Source of the DNA: Corynebacterium breve | Lineage (GTDB): Bacteria; Actinomycetota; Actinomycetes; Mycobacteriales; Mycobacteriaceae | Direction: 5' to 3' | Assembly (NCBI RefSeq): GCF_030252165.1 | Contig: NZ_CP126969.1 | Location: 1,674,001-1,738,000 of the forward strand | DNA: 64,000 nt | Shown: one piece after another, positions 27,763 to 36,609 of the stretch | Layout of the letters: every line of letters begins with the position of its first letter | Position numbering within the stretch: position 1 is the first letter of the stretch | The notes under the pieces: generated by a model | Told to the model about the DNA's origin: nothing | Database searches by the model: none | The model's input: only the letters and a program-made list of their open reading frames with translations | Translations under genes and position numbers: made by a program

Positions 27763-28551
27763 ATGACTACCGTCGAACCCAGTCGGCCTTCGACTAGCGC
27801 TTCGACTAGCGCCGCCACAAACCAAGACATCGCGGCCTACCTCCGCTCAGCCATTCGCGACGGCACCTTCCAGCCCGGCGATGCAATCCCCTCCGAAGCC
27901 GACCTGTGCCGACAATTTGGCACCGCGCGAGGAACAGTCCGTCAAGCAATCGCTACCTTGCGCTCTGAGGGCCTCATTTCTTCCGGCCAAGGTCGCCGCT
28001 CTCGTGTCTTAGACAAATTGCCATCACAGTCTTTCGATGGCGTCATTTCATTTTCCCAGTGGTGCCGAAATTCCGGCGTGGTGCCAGGCCAAAAGACCCA
28101 ATGGGTCACACGTACCTTCGCGGGTGAGCAACTTGCCGCCGAGCTCAACATCGATGCCGACGACTCGGTGGTAAGCGTCTTCCGCCTCCGCCTCATGGAC
28201 GATGTACCCGCGATGGTCGAACGCCTCAACTACCCGCTTGAAGTGGGCAAGCACATCCTTGCGGTTGATACCGACTCCGGTTCCATCTACGAGCACCTCT
28301 TAGCCTCAGGCGTCGACATTGATCACGCCACCCGCGTCATCGACGCAATCGGTGCCACTGACGAAGATGCCAAGCTTCTCGACATCGCACCCGGCACCCC
28401 CATGCTTCGCGTGCGCCGCCGCGCATTTAATTCTGCAGGCGTACCCATCGAGTCCTCGGACGATCGCTACCTCTTCGACAAGGCAAGCTTTGCAGTAACG
28501 ACGAGCCGCGGCACACCTCAGCCGGTGTCAATGGTGTCACAAAGCGACTGA
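27763..28551 (+). CDS. GntR family regulator with UTRA domain, second copy
   Basis: This 262-residue protein is paralogous to the regulator at 20343-21119. The winged helix spans about residues 20-85 (IPSEADLCRQFGTARGTVRQ) and the UTRA domain has FDTDSGS-like DTDSGSIYEHLL. The N-terminus is a Ser/Thr-rich extension. GATGAGG precedes the ATG. It is divergent from the FAD oxidoreductase and 45 bases upstream of the ABC importer, so it may regulate either or both. Its close operator-like site suggests autoregulation. Confidence 0.88.
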   Translation: MTTVEPSRPSTSASTSAATNQDIAAYLRSAIRDGTFQPGDAIPSEADLCRQFGTARGTVRQAIATLRSEGLISSGQGRRSRVLDKLPSQSFDGVISFSQWCRNSGVVPGQKTQWVTRTFAGEQLAAELNIDADDSVVSVFRLRLMDDVPAMVERLNYPLEVGKHILAVDTDSGSIYEHLLASGVDIDHATRVIDAIGATDEDAKLLDIAPGTPMLRVRRRAFNSAGVPIESSDDRYLFDKASFAVTTSRGTPQPVSMVSQSD

Positions 28552-28596
28552 GACGAATTTCACCTCACATGCCATGACACACTACCCTTACTGGTC

Positions 28597-30078
28597 ATGA
28601 CCCCCTCTAGAACCATTCGGTTCGGCGCCGCCCTCGTGGCAGCGTCACTTCTCGCGGCTTGCTCCGCCGGCTCCACCTCGACTGAAGTCGGTCGAGTGCA
28701 AGGGGTAGGCATCGTCGTCGGTACCTCCGGCGCCCCGGCCTCGCTCGATTTCACCTCCACCGGTGGCGCTGCGATTCCACAGGCCCTCATGTCCAACGTC
28801 TACGAGACACTCGTACGCATCGACGAATCCGGCGACCCCCAGCCCCACTTGGCGCAGGATTGGGAGCTTTCCGACGATCGCCTCACCTACACATTCAAGC
28901 TTCGCGACGATGTCACCTTCTCCAACGGCGACCCGTTCGATGCTCACTCCGCGGCGTTTTCCATCAACTACGTCAAAGAGAAATGGACCAACGGTCTCAA
29001 AGCCCAAATGGACCCAGTGGAATCGGTGGAGACGCCAGACGACCACACGCTCGTCGTTAAGCTTGCTGAGCCCTCAAACCGCTGGCTGTGGTCAATGGGC
29101 ACCTTGACCGGCGCGATGATGACGCCGGCGGGAGTAGCAACGCTAGCCACCGAACCGATCGGCACCGGGCCGTACACGCTGAAGCGATTCACCGTGGGGG
29201 AATCCGTGTCGTTCGAGGCTCGCGACGACTACTGGGCAACGCCTGCGCATGAAGATGCGGCGATTCGCTACTTCTCGGATTCTGTAGCCACTGTCAACGC
29301 ACTACGCGCCGGCGACGTCGATGTGGTCTGGGCCCTGCAAGCCCCAGAGCTGCTCGATTCGTTGGAAGACGAGTTCGCTGTCAACGTCGGCACCACCAAC
29401 GGCGAAGTGATCTTTTCCATGAACAACAAGGCAGAACCATTCGACGACCCCACCGTGCGCCAAGCAGTCGCCTACGCCGTCGACCGCGATGCCCTCAACC
29501 AAGTCGTCTGGGAAGGCATGGCTACCAACACGGGAGGCGCGCCCATCCCACCAACCGACCCGTGGTACACCGGTGAAGACTTCTACCCCTTCGATCCAAT
29601 GAAGGCGGAAGAACTACTGGCGGGCCGAGAGCCCGAAATCACCATTTCGGTGCCAAGTCTGCCGTACGCGCAAACAGCCGCCGAGCTTCTTTTCTCCCAG
29701 CTCCGAGAGGTCGGATTCAAGGTAACCCTGGAGACGCTGGAGTTCCCAGCCGTGTGGCTGGGCCAAGTGATGGGCCAAAAAGACTACCAAGCTTCTCTCA
29801 TCGCGCACGTTGAGCCGCGTGACCTGCCGGCACTGTTCGGCAATCCCGATTATTACCTCGGCTACGATTCCGCCGCGGTCCGCGAGGAAATCGCGCTCGC
29901 CGACGAATCGGACCAGACCGAGCACATGACAAAGGCGGTGGAGCACATTATGGCTGATGCAGCCGCGCTCACCTTGGCCAACACGCCAAACATCGTGGTC
30001 ACCGCGCCCGGGATCACGGGAGTACAACCGAATGTGATCACTGACGGATTGCCGCTTGCCGGGGTGGATCGCCCATGA
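28597..30078 (+). CDS. Peptide/nickel-type ABC substrate-binding lipoprotein
   Basis: This 493-residue lipoprotein has the lipobox LAAC with Cys22 and belongs to binding-protein family 5 (DppA/OppA/NikA). Family features include NVYETLVRIDESGDPQPHLAQDW near residue 68, LTYTFKLRDDVTFSNGDPFDA near 95 and VRQAVAYAVDRDALNQ near 290. It lies outside the cytoplasmic membrane and delivers ligand to the two permeases that follow with ATGA overlaps. There is no ribosome site; TACCCT about 9 bases upstream may be a -10, suggesting a leaderless mRNA. The ligand is unknown. Confidence 0.9.
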   Translation: MTPSRTIRFGAALVAASLLAACSAGSTSTEVGRVQGVGIVVGTSGAPASLDFTSTGGAAIPQALMSNVYETLVRIDESGDPQPHLAQDWELSDDRLTYTFKLRDDVTFSNGDPFDAHSAAFSINYVKEKWTNGLKAQMDPVESVETPDDHTLVVKLAEPSNRWLWSMGTLTGAMMTPAGVATLATEPIGTGPYTLKRFTVGESVSFEARDDYWATPAHEDAAIRYFSDSVATVNALRAGDVDVVWALQAPELLDSLEDEFAVNVGTTNGEVIFSMNNKAEPFDDPTVRQAVAYAVDRDALNQVVWEGMATNTGGAPIPPTDPWYTGEDFYPFDPMKAEELLAGREPEITISVPSLPYAQTAAELLFSQLREVGFKVTLETLEFPAVWLGQVMGQKDYQASLIAHVEPRDLPALFGNPDYYLGYDSAAVREEIALADESDQTEHMTKAVEHIMADAAALTLANTPNIVVTAPGITGVQPNVITDGLPLAGVDRP

Positions 30079-31013
30079 TCTACCGCCTCATCGCCCGCTT
30101 CGTTGTGATGCTGTTTCTTGCCAGCGTCATCATCTTCGTCCTGCTGCGCGCAATCCCCGGCGACCCGGCGCGCATCGCCCTTGGAGTTACCGCGACAGAG
30201 GATGCCGTCGCCGAGCTATCCACGCGTCTAGGCACCGACCGCCCACTGATCAGCCAGTATTTCGACTGGATAGGGGGCCTTCTCACGGGAGATTTCGGAA
30301 TCTCACTCGCCAGCCAGCAAGACATCACACCACTGGTACTCGATCGCGCAGCGGTGTCTTTTATCCTTTGCATCGCGGCAATGGTCGTGTCTCTCGCCAT
30401 CGCAGTTCCGCTGGGAATCTACCTCGCCCGCCACAACGGCAAGCGGCGCGCAGAATTCCTCTCGGCCCTCACGCAGGTAGGCATCGCGGTGCCGAGCTTC
30501 CTCGTGGGCATCCTCCTAGTCGCGGTGTTCGCCGTCGGCTTAGGCTGGCTGCCAGCCAACGGTTGGGTCCCGCCTGGGTATGACTTTGGCCAGTTCGCGG
30601 CGCGCCTCGTACTGCCCGTGATCGCATTGTCGCTGGTGCAGGCCGCCATCCTCACCCGCTACGTACGCAGCGCCATCCTCGAAGAGCTGGGTAAGGACTA
30701 TATTCGCACGGCCCGGGCGATGGGGTCGTCGAGAAGCGAAGTGCTTTATCGGCATGCCCTGCGTAACGCTGCCCTGCCGGTGCTGACGGTCACGGGGCTG
30801 CAGCTGACCAGCCTGATCGTCGGTGCGGTGGTCATCGAGCGCGTGTTCGTGATCCCGGGGCTCGGTTCGATGCTCATCGATGCGGTGGCTAATCGCGATC
30901 TCACCACGGTGCAAACAGTCATGATGCTACTCGTGGTGTTCACCCTGGTAATTAACTTTTTCGTCGATCTGGCCTACCGCGTGCTCGACCCGCGATTGAA
31001 GGGGCAAGCATGA
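30075..31013 (+). CDS. Peptide/nickel-type ABC permease (DppB family)
   Basis: This 312-residue membrane protein has about six helices. It shows the DppB N-terminal pattern RAIPGDPARIALG and LGTDRPLISQYFDWI, and the coupling loop IRTARAMGSSRSEVLYRHALRN. It overlaps the binding-protein gene and the next permease by ATGA, so translation is coupled. It pairs with the DppC-type protein to form the channel. Confidence 0.93.
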   Translation: MIYRLIARFVVMLFLASVIIFVLLRAIPGDPARIALGVTATEDAVAELSTRLGTDRPLISQYFDWIGGLLTGDFGISLASQQDITPLVLDRAAVSFILCIAAMVVSLAIAVPLGIYLARHNGKRRAEFLSALTQVGIAVPSFLVGILLVAVFAVGLGWLPANGWVPPGYDFGQFAARLVLPVIALSLVQAAILTRYVRSAILEELGKDYIRTARAMGSSRSEVLYRHALRNAALPVLTVTGLQLTSLIVGAVVIERVFVIPGLGSMLIDAVANRDLTTVQTVMMLLVVFTLVINFFVDLAYRVLDPRLKGQA

Positions 31014-31819
31014 ACCTGAACGGAAAAATTGGTGGCGCAATCGTCGCCGTCGCGGTGCTGACCGCTGTGTTGTCGCTGCTGTGGACTCCATACGATGCCA
31101 CTCAAGCGCTTGTCGACGACCGCCTCTCCGGCCCCACTTTCGCGCACCTGATGGGCACGGATCAGTTCGGTCGTGACATTTTCTCGCGGATCCTCGAGGG
31201 TTCTCGCATCACACTGTCGATCGGCTTGGTCGCGGTGGCTCTCTCCACCCTGATCGGCGTGCCGCTAGGCATCGCGGCGGGCATGCGGCGCGGCTGGGCG
31301 GAAACTCTGATTATGCGTGGCGCCGACTTACTTCTGGCGTTTCCCGCGCTGCTGCTTGCGATCGTCTTTACCGCCGTGTTCGGGGCCTCGACGGGCATCG
31401 TCATGCTGGCGATCGGCATCGCGGGCATCCCCGGGTTTGCCCGCGTCGCCCGCGCCGGGACCCTGCGTGTGATGACGCAGGACTTTATCCTGGCCGCGCG
31501 TATCTCCCGCGTCCCAGGGCCTTTGATTGCGTGGCGCCACGTCCTGCCAAACATTGCTGGCGTGATCATCGTGCAGGTCTCCGTGTCTTTCGCCCTAGCC
31601 ATCCTCGCTGAAGCCGGCCTGTCCTTCCTCGGGCTTGGTACGCCGGCTCCGTACGCCTCATGGGGCCGCATGCTGCAATCGTCGCAAGGCTTTCTGGCCT
31701 CCGCACCACATTTGGCGATCTTCCCCGGCCTAACCATTGCGCTAACCGTGCTCGGCTTCAACCTGCTTGGCGACGGCCTGCGTGACATGCTCGACCCAAC
31801 CTCAAGGAGGCGCGCATGA
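31010..31819 (+). CDS. Peptide/nickel-type ABC permease (DppC family)
   Basis: This 269-residue membrane protein has the DppC marker LMGTDQFGRDIFSRIL near residue 45, followed by SRITLSIGLVAVALSTLIG. Its coupling loop is FILAARISRVPGPLIAWRHV, and the C-terminal region is GLGTPAPYASWGRML. It lacks the longer N-terminal extension of some members. It is coupled to both neighbours by ATGA overlaps. Confidence 0.93.
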   Translation: MNLNGKIGGAIVAVAVLTAVLSLLWTPYDATQALVDDRLSGPTFAHLMGTDQFGRDIFSRILEGSRITLSIGLVAVALSTLIGVPLGIAAGMRRGWAETLIMRGADLLLAFPALLLAIVFTAVFGASTGIVMLAIGIAGIPGFARVARAGTLRVMTQDFILAARISRVPGPLIAWRHVLPNIAGVIIVQVSVSFALAILAEAGLSFLGLGTPAPYASWGRMLQSSQGFLASAPHLAIFPGLTIALTVLGFNLLGDGLRDMLDPTSRRRA

Positions 31820-33195
31820 TTCGCGTGGAAAATCTCACCATCGACGGCATCCTCTCCGACATCAACCTGACTATCGCACCCGGCGAGCGCCTCGGCATCA
31901 TCGGCGAATCAGGCTCCGGCAAGTCTATGACCGCGCTGGCGATCATGGGTTTGCTGCCGGCCGGGCTGCGCGCGACAGGCACCGTCGATGTCGATGGTGT
32001 GGACATGGTGGCCGCGCCCGAACGTGTGCGACGCACCGTCCGTGGAACCAAAGTAGGCATGGTGTTTCAAGAGCCGATGTCGGCCCTTGACCCTTTGATG
32101 CCGGTGGGACGCCAAATCGCTGAAGCCTCCTCCCCCGAGCGCGCACGCAGCCTGCTGGGAGAAGTTGGCGTCGACCGCTACAATGCCTACCCGCACGAGT
32201 TGTCCGGTGGCCAACGCCAGCGCGTGCTCATCGCGATGGCAATCGCTGGCGACCCCGACCTCCTGATCTGCGACGAGCCCACTACCGCGCTAGACGTAAC
32301 AGTGCAGGATACGATTTTGAAGCTGCTCGATTCGCTCGTCCAATCCCGCGGCATGGCGCTCATGTTCGTCAGCCACGATCTGGCCGTGGTGCAGCGCATG
32401 ACCGACCGCGTCTTGATATTCCACCAAGGCAGTATCGCTGACCCCGAGTCGGACTATGCAAAGAAGCTCATTGCTGCGGCTCAGCCTGGACCGCCAGCGC
32501 ATGCGCACTCAGTCGGCGAACCTATCGTAACCTTGGACAATGTCTCCCTCACCCGTGGCACAACACTTGCCGTTGACGACGTCTCCTTGACAATCCGACG
32601 CGGCGAACGCCTCGGCATCGTCGGCGGCTCCGGCTCCGGCAAGACGTCGCTGCTACGCCTGATCGCCGGGCTCTCGACTGCAGACCAAGGCACCGTTGAG
32701 GTCGGCGGGCGACTCCAGATGGTGTTCCAGGATCCGCAATCGTCGCTCAACCCGCGAATTAAAGTGGGCAAATCCATCCGCGAATCCGGCGTCGACCAAG
32801 CACGCACCGACGAAGTCTTAGACCAAGTCGGCCTCCCCGGAGTTTCTAGCCGCTTCCCCCACGAATTCTCCGGCGGCCAGCGCCAGCGCATCTCCATCGC
32901 GCGTGCCGCTGCGCCTCGCCCCGAGATCTTGCTTGCCGACGAGCCCGTCTCCGCCCTCGATGTCACAGTACGCCGTCAAGTGCTCGCACTACTCGATTCG
33001 CTTGTCGACGAATACGGGCTCACTTTGGTGTTTGTCTCCCACGATCTCTCCGTGGTCCGCGAGGTCTGCCCGACCATCGCAGTCATTCACCAAGGGCGCA
33101 TCGTAGAAACTGGGCCCACTGAGGAGATTTGGGCTAACCCGCAACACGAGTACACCCGCTCGTTGCTCCAGGCGATCCCGGGCGCCTGTGGATAG
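31816..33195 (+). CDS. Fused two-domain ABC ATPase (DppD-DppF type)
   Basis: This 459-residue protein carries two full nucleotide-binding domains. The first has Walker A GESGSGKS (near residue 31), signature LSGGQRQRV and DEPTTALDV. The second has GGSGSGKT (near 272), FSGGQRQRI and DEPVSALDV. Oligopeptide systems usually encode these as two proteins of about 330 residues each, so both halves are compact and lack most of the C-terminal oligopeptide-specific extension. It completes the four-gene importer. Confidence 0.93.
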   Translation: MIRVENLTIDGILSDINLTIAPGERLGIIGESGSGKSMTALAIMGLLPAGLRATGTVDVDGVDMVAAPERVRRTVRGTKVGMVFQEPMSALDPLMPVGRQIAEASSPERARSLLGEVGVDRYNAYPHELSGGQRQRVLIAMAIAGDPDLLICDEPTTALDVTVQDTILKLLDSLVQSRGMALMFVSHDLAVVQRMTDRVLIFHQGSIADPESDYAKKLIAAAQPGPPAHAHSVGEPIVTLDNVSLTRGTTLAVDDVSLTIRRGERLGIVGGSGSGKTSLLRLIAGLSTADQGTVEVGGRLQMVFQDPQSSLNPRIKVGKSIRESGVDQARTDEVLDQVGLPGVSSRFPHEFSGGQRQRISIARAAAPRPEILLADEPVSALDVTVRRQVLALLDSLVDEYGLTLVFVSHDLSVVREVCPTIAVIHQGRIVETGPTEEIWANPQHEYTRSLLQAIPGACG

Positions 33196-33273
33196 ATTTG
33201 TTGTTTTCCACAGATTTCGGACATTACGCCGGCGTCGTCGGCAAGCTCGTTGCGGCTGACTTAGCCTCGAGCC

Positions 33274-34443
33274 ATGACCTTCACTATCAACGACTGGCTC
33301 GTGGCCAGCGGCTCCAGCGCCATCGCTCTGCTGGAACCGCTGCTTCCCGCCGCGGAACTTGAGGCCCTCGGTGCCGAACCGGGCCTCGTTGGTAGCATGC
33401 ATGCCCTCCGACACGTCTACTTCGGCCCCACCAAATCAACTCGTCGCCAGCGCCAGGCGCGTGAGAACGCTGCCTCCAACAAGCTGGGATTCGATCGTCT
33501 GGGTGCGATCGAAAGGGTTGTGCGCAGACTCCACGACTCCTCCAAAGATTGGGCCCTGCGATTGGAGCTAACGCGCTTCGTCGGCAACCACCGTGATTTC
33601 CGCAGGCATGCGAGGGAGAAACTCGCCGCCTATAACGCTGCGGGGGCGAAGCCTGAATCCAAGCCGTCGCTGAAAATCACCCACCACAAGGGCACCACTG
33701 AAGCCACATTGAGCTTGCGAGCTGCGTCGTCGTCGATACGCGAAATCGAGGCGTTTGCACGAAAGCACGCGGCAGACAACGGCATCTCCGTCCCAGACGC
33801 CGCGATCGCTGCCTTTCTCAAACCATCTCAAAGCGCACCGGTGTACCGCATTAAGGTTCTGGTGACCCTGGAGAATATCCGACGGATTCTTAGCGGTGAG
33901 GGCTCCGACGTGCTGGTCCAGACCACTAGCGGCGCCATCATGACCGGTACCGAGCTCATGTCCAAGCAGCTCGACCCAGTTGCGGAGTTCATCGGATTGA
34001 CTCCTATGCATGGGGCAATCAGCATCGCCACCGGTAATACTCCGATCAACAACCGCACCAAACTCAAGGCTGAACAAGCTCGGCGAGCACGCGATGGGAT
34101 CGCACCCGTTACGCCAGCGGCCGTTGACAAGGCACTTTCCCGACACGGCAGCTACAAAGACCGATGCCTCCAAGAAGCCAACCAAACCCTGTGCGCTGGA
34201 GAAGATTGCTCAGTTCCCGTGGCCTATTGCGAGCTCAACCACAACGTGCCCTTTTCGAAAGGTGGATTGAGCCTCCTGTCCAACCTCAGCCTGCTCTGTC
34301 GCTACCACAATGGGCGAGCCGGGATGCACGAACGCTACACCAATATCCGCGGGGCTCCACACCAAATCTTGCCTGGAGGGGCGCTGATTAGAAATGAGCA
34401 TCCGCTGTCGCGCTATAGTTCCGTCGTGCCTAGAAGTTCGTAG
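33274..34443 (+). CDS. HNH endonuclease domain protein (13E12/DUF222-like)
   Basis: This 389-residue protein ends in an HNH nuclease-type zinc fold: CSVPVAYCELNHNVPFSKGG near residue 312, then LSLLCRYHN with the second ligand set. The long helical N-terminal part fits the DUF222/13E12-repeat family that is abundant in corynebacteria and mycobacteria and often spreads in multiple copies. Its biological role is unclear; mobile-element association is common but not shown here. The 78-base gap before it holds CTGTGGA and TCCACAG (33186-33213) in inverted orientation. Its 3' end overlaps thpR by 31 bases. Confidence 0.82.
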   Translation: MTFTINDWLVASGSSAIALLEPLLPAAELEALGAEPGLVGSMHALRHVYFGPTKSTRRQRQARENAASNKLGFDRLGAIERVVRRLHDSSKDWALRLELTRFVGNHRDFRRHAREKLAAYNAAGAKPESKPSLKITHHKGTTEATLSLRAASSSIREIEAFARKHAADNGISVPDAAIAAFLKPSQSAPVYRIKVLVTLENIRRILSGEGSDVLVQTTSGAIMTGTELMSKQLDPVAEFIGLTPMHGAISIATGNTPINNRTKLKAEQARRARDGIAPVTPAAVDKALSRHGSYKDRCLQEANQTLCAGEDCSVPVAYCELNHNVPFSKGGLSLLSNLSLLCRYHNGRAGMHERYTNIRGAPHQILPGGALIRNEHPLSRYSSVVPRSS

Positions 34444-34949
34444 CGCGGCTGACCTGACCTGCCTTGCCCGAGGAATGATTCGTAAAGACCGATCGTCGTC
34501 GCTTGCCAGCTTGGTCCGCGGTAGACGCTCAAGGCATGGGTGATGTCTCCCAAAAGCCACGGATCACTTAGTCGCGGGTGGGCGCGCGCCACGGTGAGGT
34601 GCGCCCGCTGCCGCGCGGCCTCTTCAGGATCGAGCACGCACCCAGACATGAGCGTGCGCAAGCGATCCCTCATGCCTCCAACCCCGATCCATAGCGTGCG
34701 AGACGAAAACGACCCAGCACCCGAGAGGCAAAGCTCCAGCGGCCCCGTCGAGGCAGCTGCTAGGTGGCCGAGCAGCCACTCGGGGTCTTCGGCTGTCTCC
34801 CCGTAAAACGCGCAGGTGATGTGCCAATTGTCCGGTTCGGTGAAGCGCAACTGATTGCAGTCACGCTCGCGGATCGGACGCAGCGCAGTGATGAGGTGCT
34901 CCCGCGCAGGCTCCGAAGGAGTCAACGCAGCAAATAGACGCCTACTCAT
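34413..34949 (-). CDS. thpR: RNA 2',3'-cyclic phosphodiesterase (2H phosphoesterase)
   Basis: This 178-residue member of the ThpR/LigT family has two catalytic HxTx motifs, HITCAF near residue 43 and HLTVAR near 117, symmetrically placed as in 2H phosphoesterases. It opens RRLFAALTPSE, typical of ThpR. It hydrolyses 2',3'-cyclic phosphates of RNA ends. The start overlaps the preceding 158-aa gene by ATGA. Confidence 0.9.
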   Translation of the reverse strand: MSRRLFAALTPSEPAREHLITALRPIRERDCNQLRFTEPDNWHITCAFYGETAEDPEWLLGHLAAASTGPLELCLSGAGSFSSRTLWIGVGGMRDRLRTLMSGCVLDPEEAARQRAHLTVARAHPRLSDPWLLGDITHALSVYRGPSWQATTIGLYESFLGQGRSGQPRYELLGTTEL

Positions 34950-35422
34950 GCCTCCACTGTAAGACGCTTCGTTTCGGGGTCGAAGACAAGGGTGACACGG
35001 GTGTCGTCGTGAAGCAATGAGCTTATCGACGACACCTTCGGCTCGTCATTCACAAAGCTGACGATTTTCGCACCAGTATCAGAGTCCAGTACGACGCGAT
35101 CGGCGCGGGGCACCCCAAGCACGTTGATCAGAGCGCGGGGTACCGGCAACGACCCTCCGGCACGCAGCTCATCTGTGACATCGATGACAAGGCCCCAGGT
35201 GCCGTCGCCGCGATCGATGAGCGCAGATTTCTCCGGGAACCATGATTCGCCCTTGAAGTCTGGGTTCCTTGCCACGTAGCGGTGGTCAATGATGTGAAAG
35301 TCCCCGTCTTCGGCGATCGTGCGAAGTGCTACTCGGGGAAACGGCGAGCGGTCCAGCATCGACTGAAGCCCAGTGCGGCCAGCCTCGATTTCGGATGCGA
35401 TCCAATGCGCAGGTGTGGTCAT
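34946..35422 (-). CDS. Conserved hypothetical protein (158 aa)
   Basis: I do not recognise a family. The protein is soluble and acidic, without signal peptide or membrane span. It has beta-rich stretches such as TWGLVIDVTDEL and ADRVVLDSDTGAKIVSF. It is translationally coupled (ATGA) to thpR, and divergent from ribokinase across only 30 bases. Contextual involvement in RNA end metabolism is possible but unsupported. Confidence 0.7.
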   Translation of the reverse strand: MTTPAHWIASEIEAGRTGLQSMLDRSPFPRVALRTIAEDGDFHIIDHRYVARNPDFKGESWFPEKSALIDRGDGTWGLVIDVTDELRAGGSLPVPRALINVLGVPRADRVVLDSDTGAKIVSFVNDEPKVSSISSLLHDDTRVTLVFDPETKRLTVEA

Positions 35423-35452
35423 GAATTTGATGGTAGCGGTTATATTTGGGGT

Positions 35453-36364
35453 ATGAGTGCCAAGCTAGTTGTCGTCGGGTCGATTAATGCTGATCTCACG
35501 GTGAAAGTTGATCGGCATCCCACACCGGGTGAAACTCTGTTGGGCAGTGGCGGAACGATCACCGCTGGGGGCAAGGGCGCAAACCAAGCTGTCGCTGCGG
35601 CAAAGTTGGGTACGCCGGTCGCATTGGTAGGAGCGGTAGGCAACGACTCCTACGCTGCGCCCGCCACTACCCTGTTGCGCGAAGCGGGCGTCGACCTTTC
35701 CTCCGTTGCGGAAACAGACCAAGTCACAGGTCTTGCTGTAATTACCGTCAGCGCAGACGGGGAAAACACCATCATCGTTGCGCCCGGCGCGAACGCCACC
35801 GTAACGGCTGACTACGTGCGGGAACACCGGAAACTTGTGGGCGCCGCCGAGATCGTGTTGTTGCAGGGCGAAATCCCGGCCGATGGTTTCGCCGAAGCTG
35901 TACGTCACGCGACCGGCCGGGTAGTGGTAAACCTCGCCCCGGTCATCGACGTCGACCACGCGGCATTGCTCCACGCCGACCCGTTGCTTGCCAACGAACA
36001 CGAGGCGGGACTAATCCTCGCCCAGTTCGACGTTGAAGCCGCGGGGCCGCGCGCGATGGCCACGAAGCTGCTCGAGGTGGGTTTCCCTTCTGTGGTGTTG
36101 ACCCTGGGCAAGGCAGGCGCACTGGTGGCAGACGCCACGGGGGTGGTCGAAATTCCCGCTGCCACCGTCACCGCTGTGGACTCTGTGGGCGCCGGTGACG
36201 CATTTGCAGGCGCGCTGTGCCACCGCATCATTGCGGGCGATTCGCTGGTCGAAGCAGCACAGTTTGCCTCACGGGTCGGCGCGTACGCCGTCACGAAGCC
36301 CGGCGCGCAGCCTTCGTATCCCTGTGCGGAGGACCCGCTGCCAGAGATCTACTCGCAGATGTAG
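35453..36364 (+). CDS. rbsK: Ribokinase
   Basis: This PfkB-family sugar kinase of 303 residues phosphorylates ribose to ribose 5-phosphate. Family signatures are GSINADLTVKVDRHPTPGETLLG at the N-terminus (read from residue 9), GGKGANQAVAAAKLG near 40, and the catalytic DSVGAGDAFAGAL near 242, whose Asp is the base. I chose ATG 35453. A TATATT -10 element lies about 8 bases upstream and there is no ribosome site, which suggests a leaderless mRNA. No ribose transporter genes are adjacent. Confidence 0.9.
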   Translation: MSAKLVVVGSINADLTVKVDRHPTPGETLLGSGGTITAGGKGANQAVAAAKLGTPVALVGAVGNDSYAAPATTLLREAGVDLSSVAETDQVTGLAVITVSADGENTIIVAPGANATVTADYVREHRKLVGAAEIVLLQGEIPADGFAEAVRHATGRVVVNLAPVIDVDHAALLHADPLLANEHEAGLILAQFDVEAAGPRAMATKLLEVGFPSVVLTLGKAGALVADATGVVEIPAATVTAVDSVGAGDAFAGALCHRIIAGDSLVEAAQFASRVGAYAVTKPGAQPSYPCAEDPLPEIYSQM

Positions 36365-36486
36365 AACATCAACGAAGGATCCAAGACGTGCTCTTCATGA
36401 ACTTCAAAGCAGCTAGCTAAGAGGTCAAACTCCTCATGCTCACGGGCGGTCAGATCCGCCTGCTCGTGTGAATTTGGTGCCTGCAT
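36349..36486 (-). CDS. Small acidic protein (45 aa)
   Basis: This short frame on the strand opposite rbsK encodes a strongly acidic soluble peptide (HEQADLTAREHEEFDLLASC, then FEVHEEHVLDPSLMF), ending YICE. It overlaps the rbsK 3' end by 16 bases. AGGAT lies about 9 bases before the ATG. The composition looks like a genuine protein rather than random translation, and it fills a gap otherwise without a gene. No family is recognised. Confidence 0.45.
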   Translation of the reverse strand: MQAPNSHEQADLTAREHEEFDLLASCFEVHEEHVLDPSLMFYICE

Positions 36487-36609
36487 GCCCTTGATCCTAG
36501 CGCTCTTCGTCGCTGATCGAGTAGCGACGGGTCGTCGGTAAGCCTGGAAAGTACACGCCGGATATACTCCAACTTGTCGCCGTGACCTGTTCGCTGGCGG
36601 CTTTTCGCG

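Noticed and set aside
33274..34443. HNH protein as part of a mobile element or defence island
   Set aside because: No transposase, integrase, direct repeats or defence genes adjoin it; the family is common in corynebacterial chromosomes.
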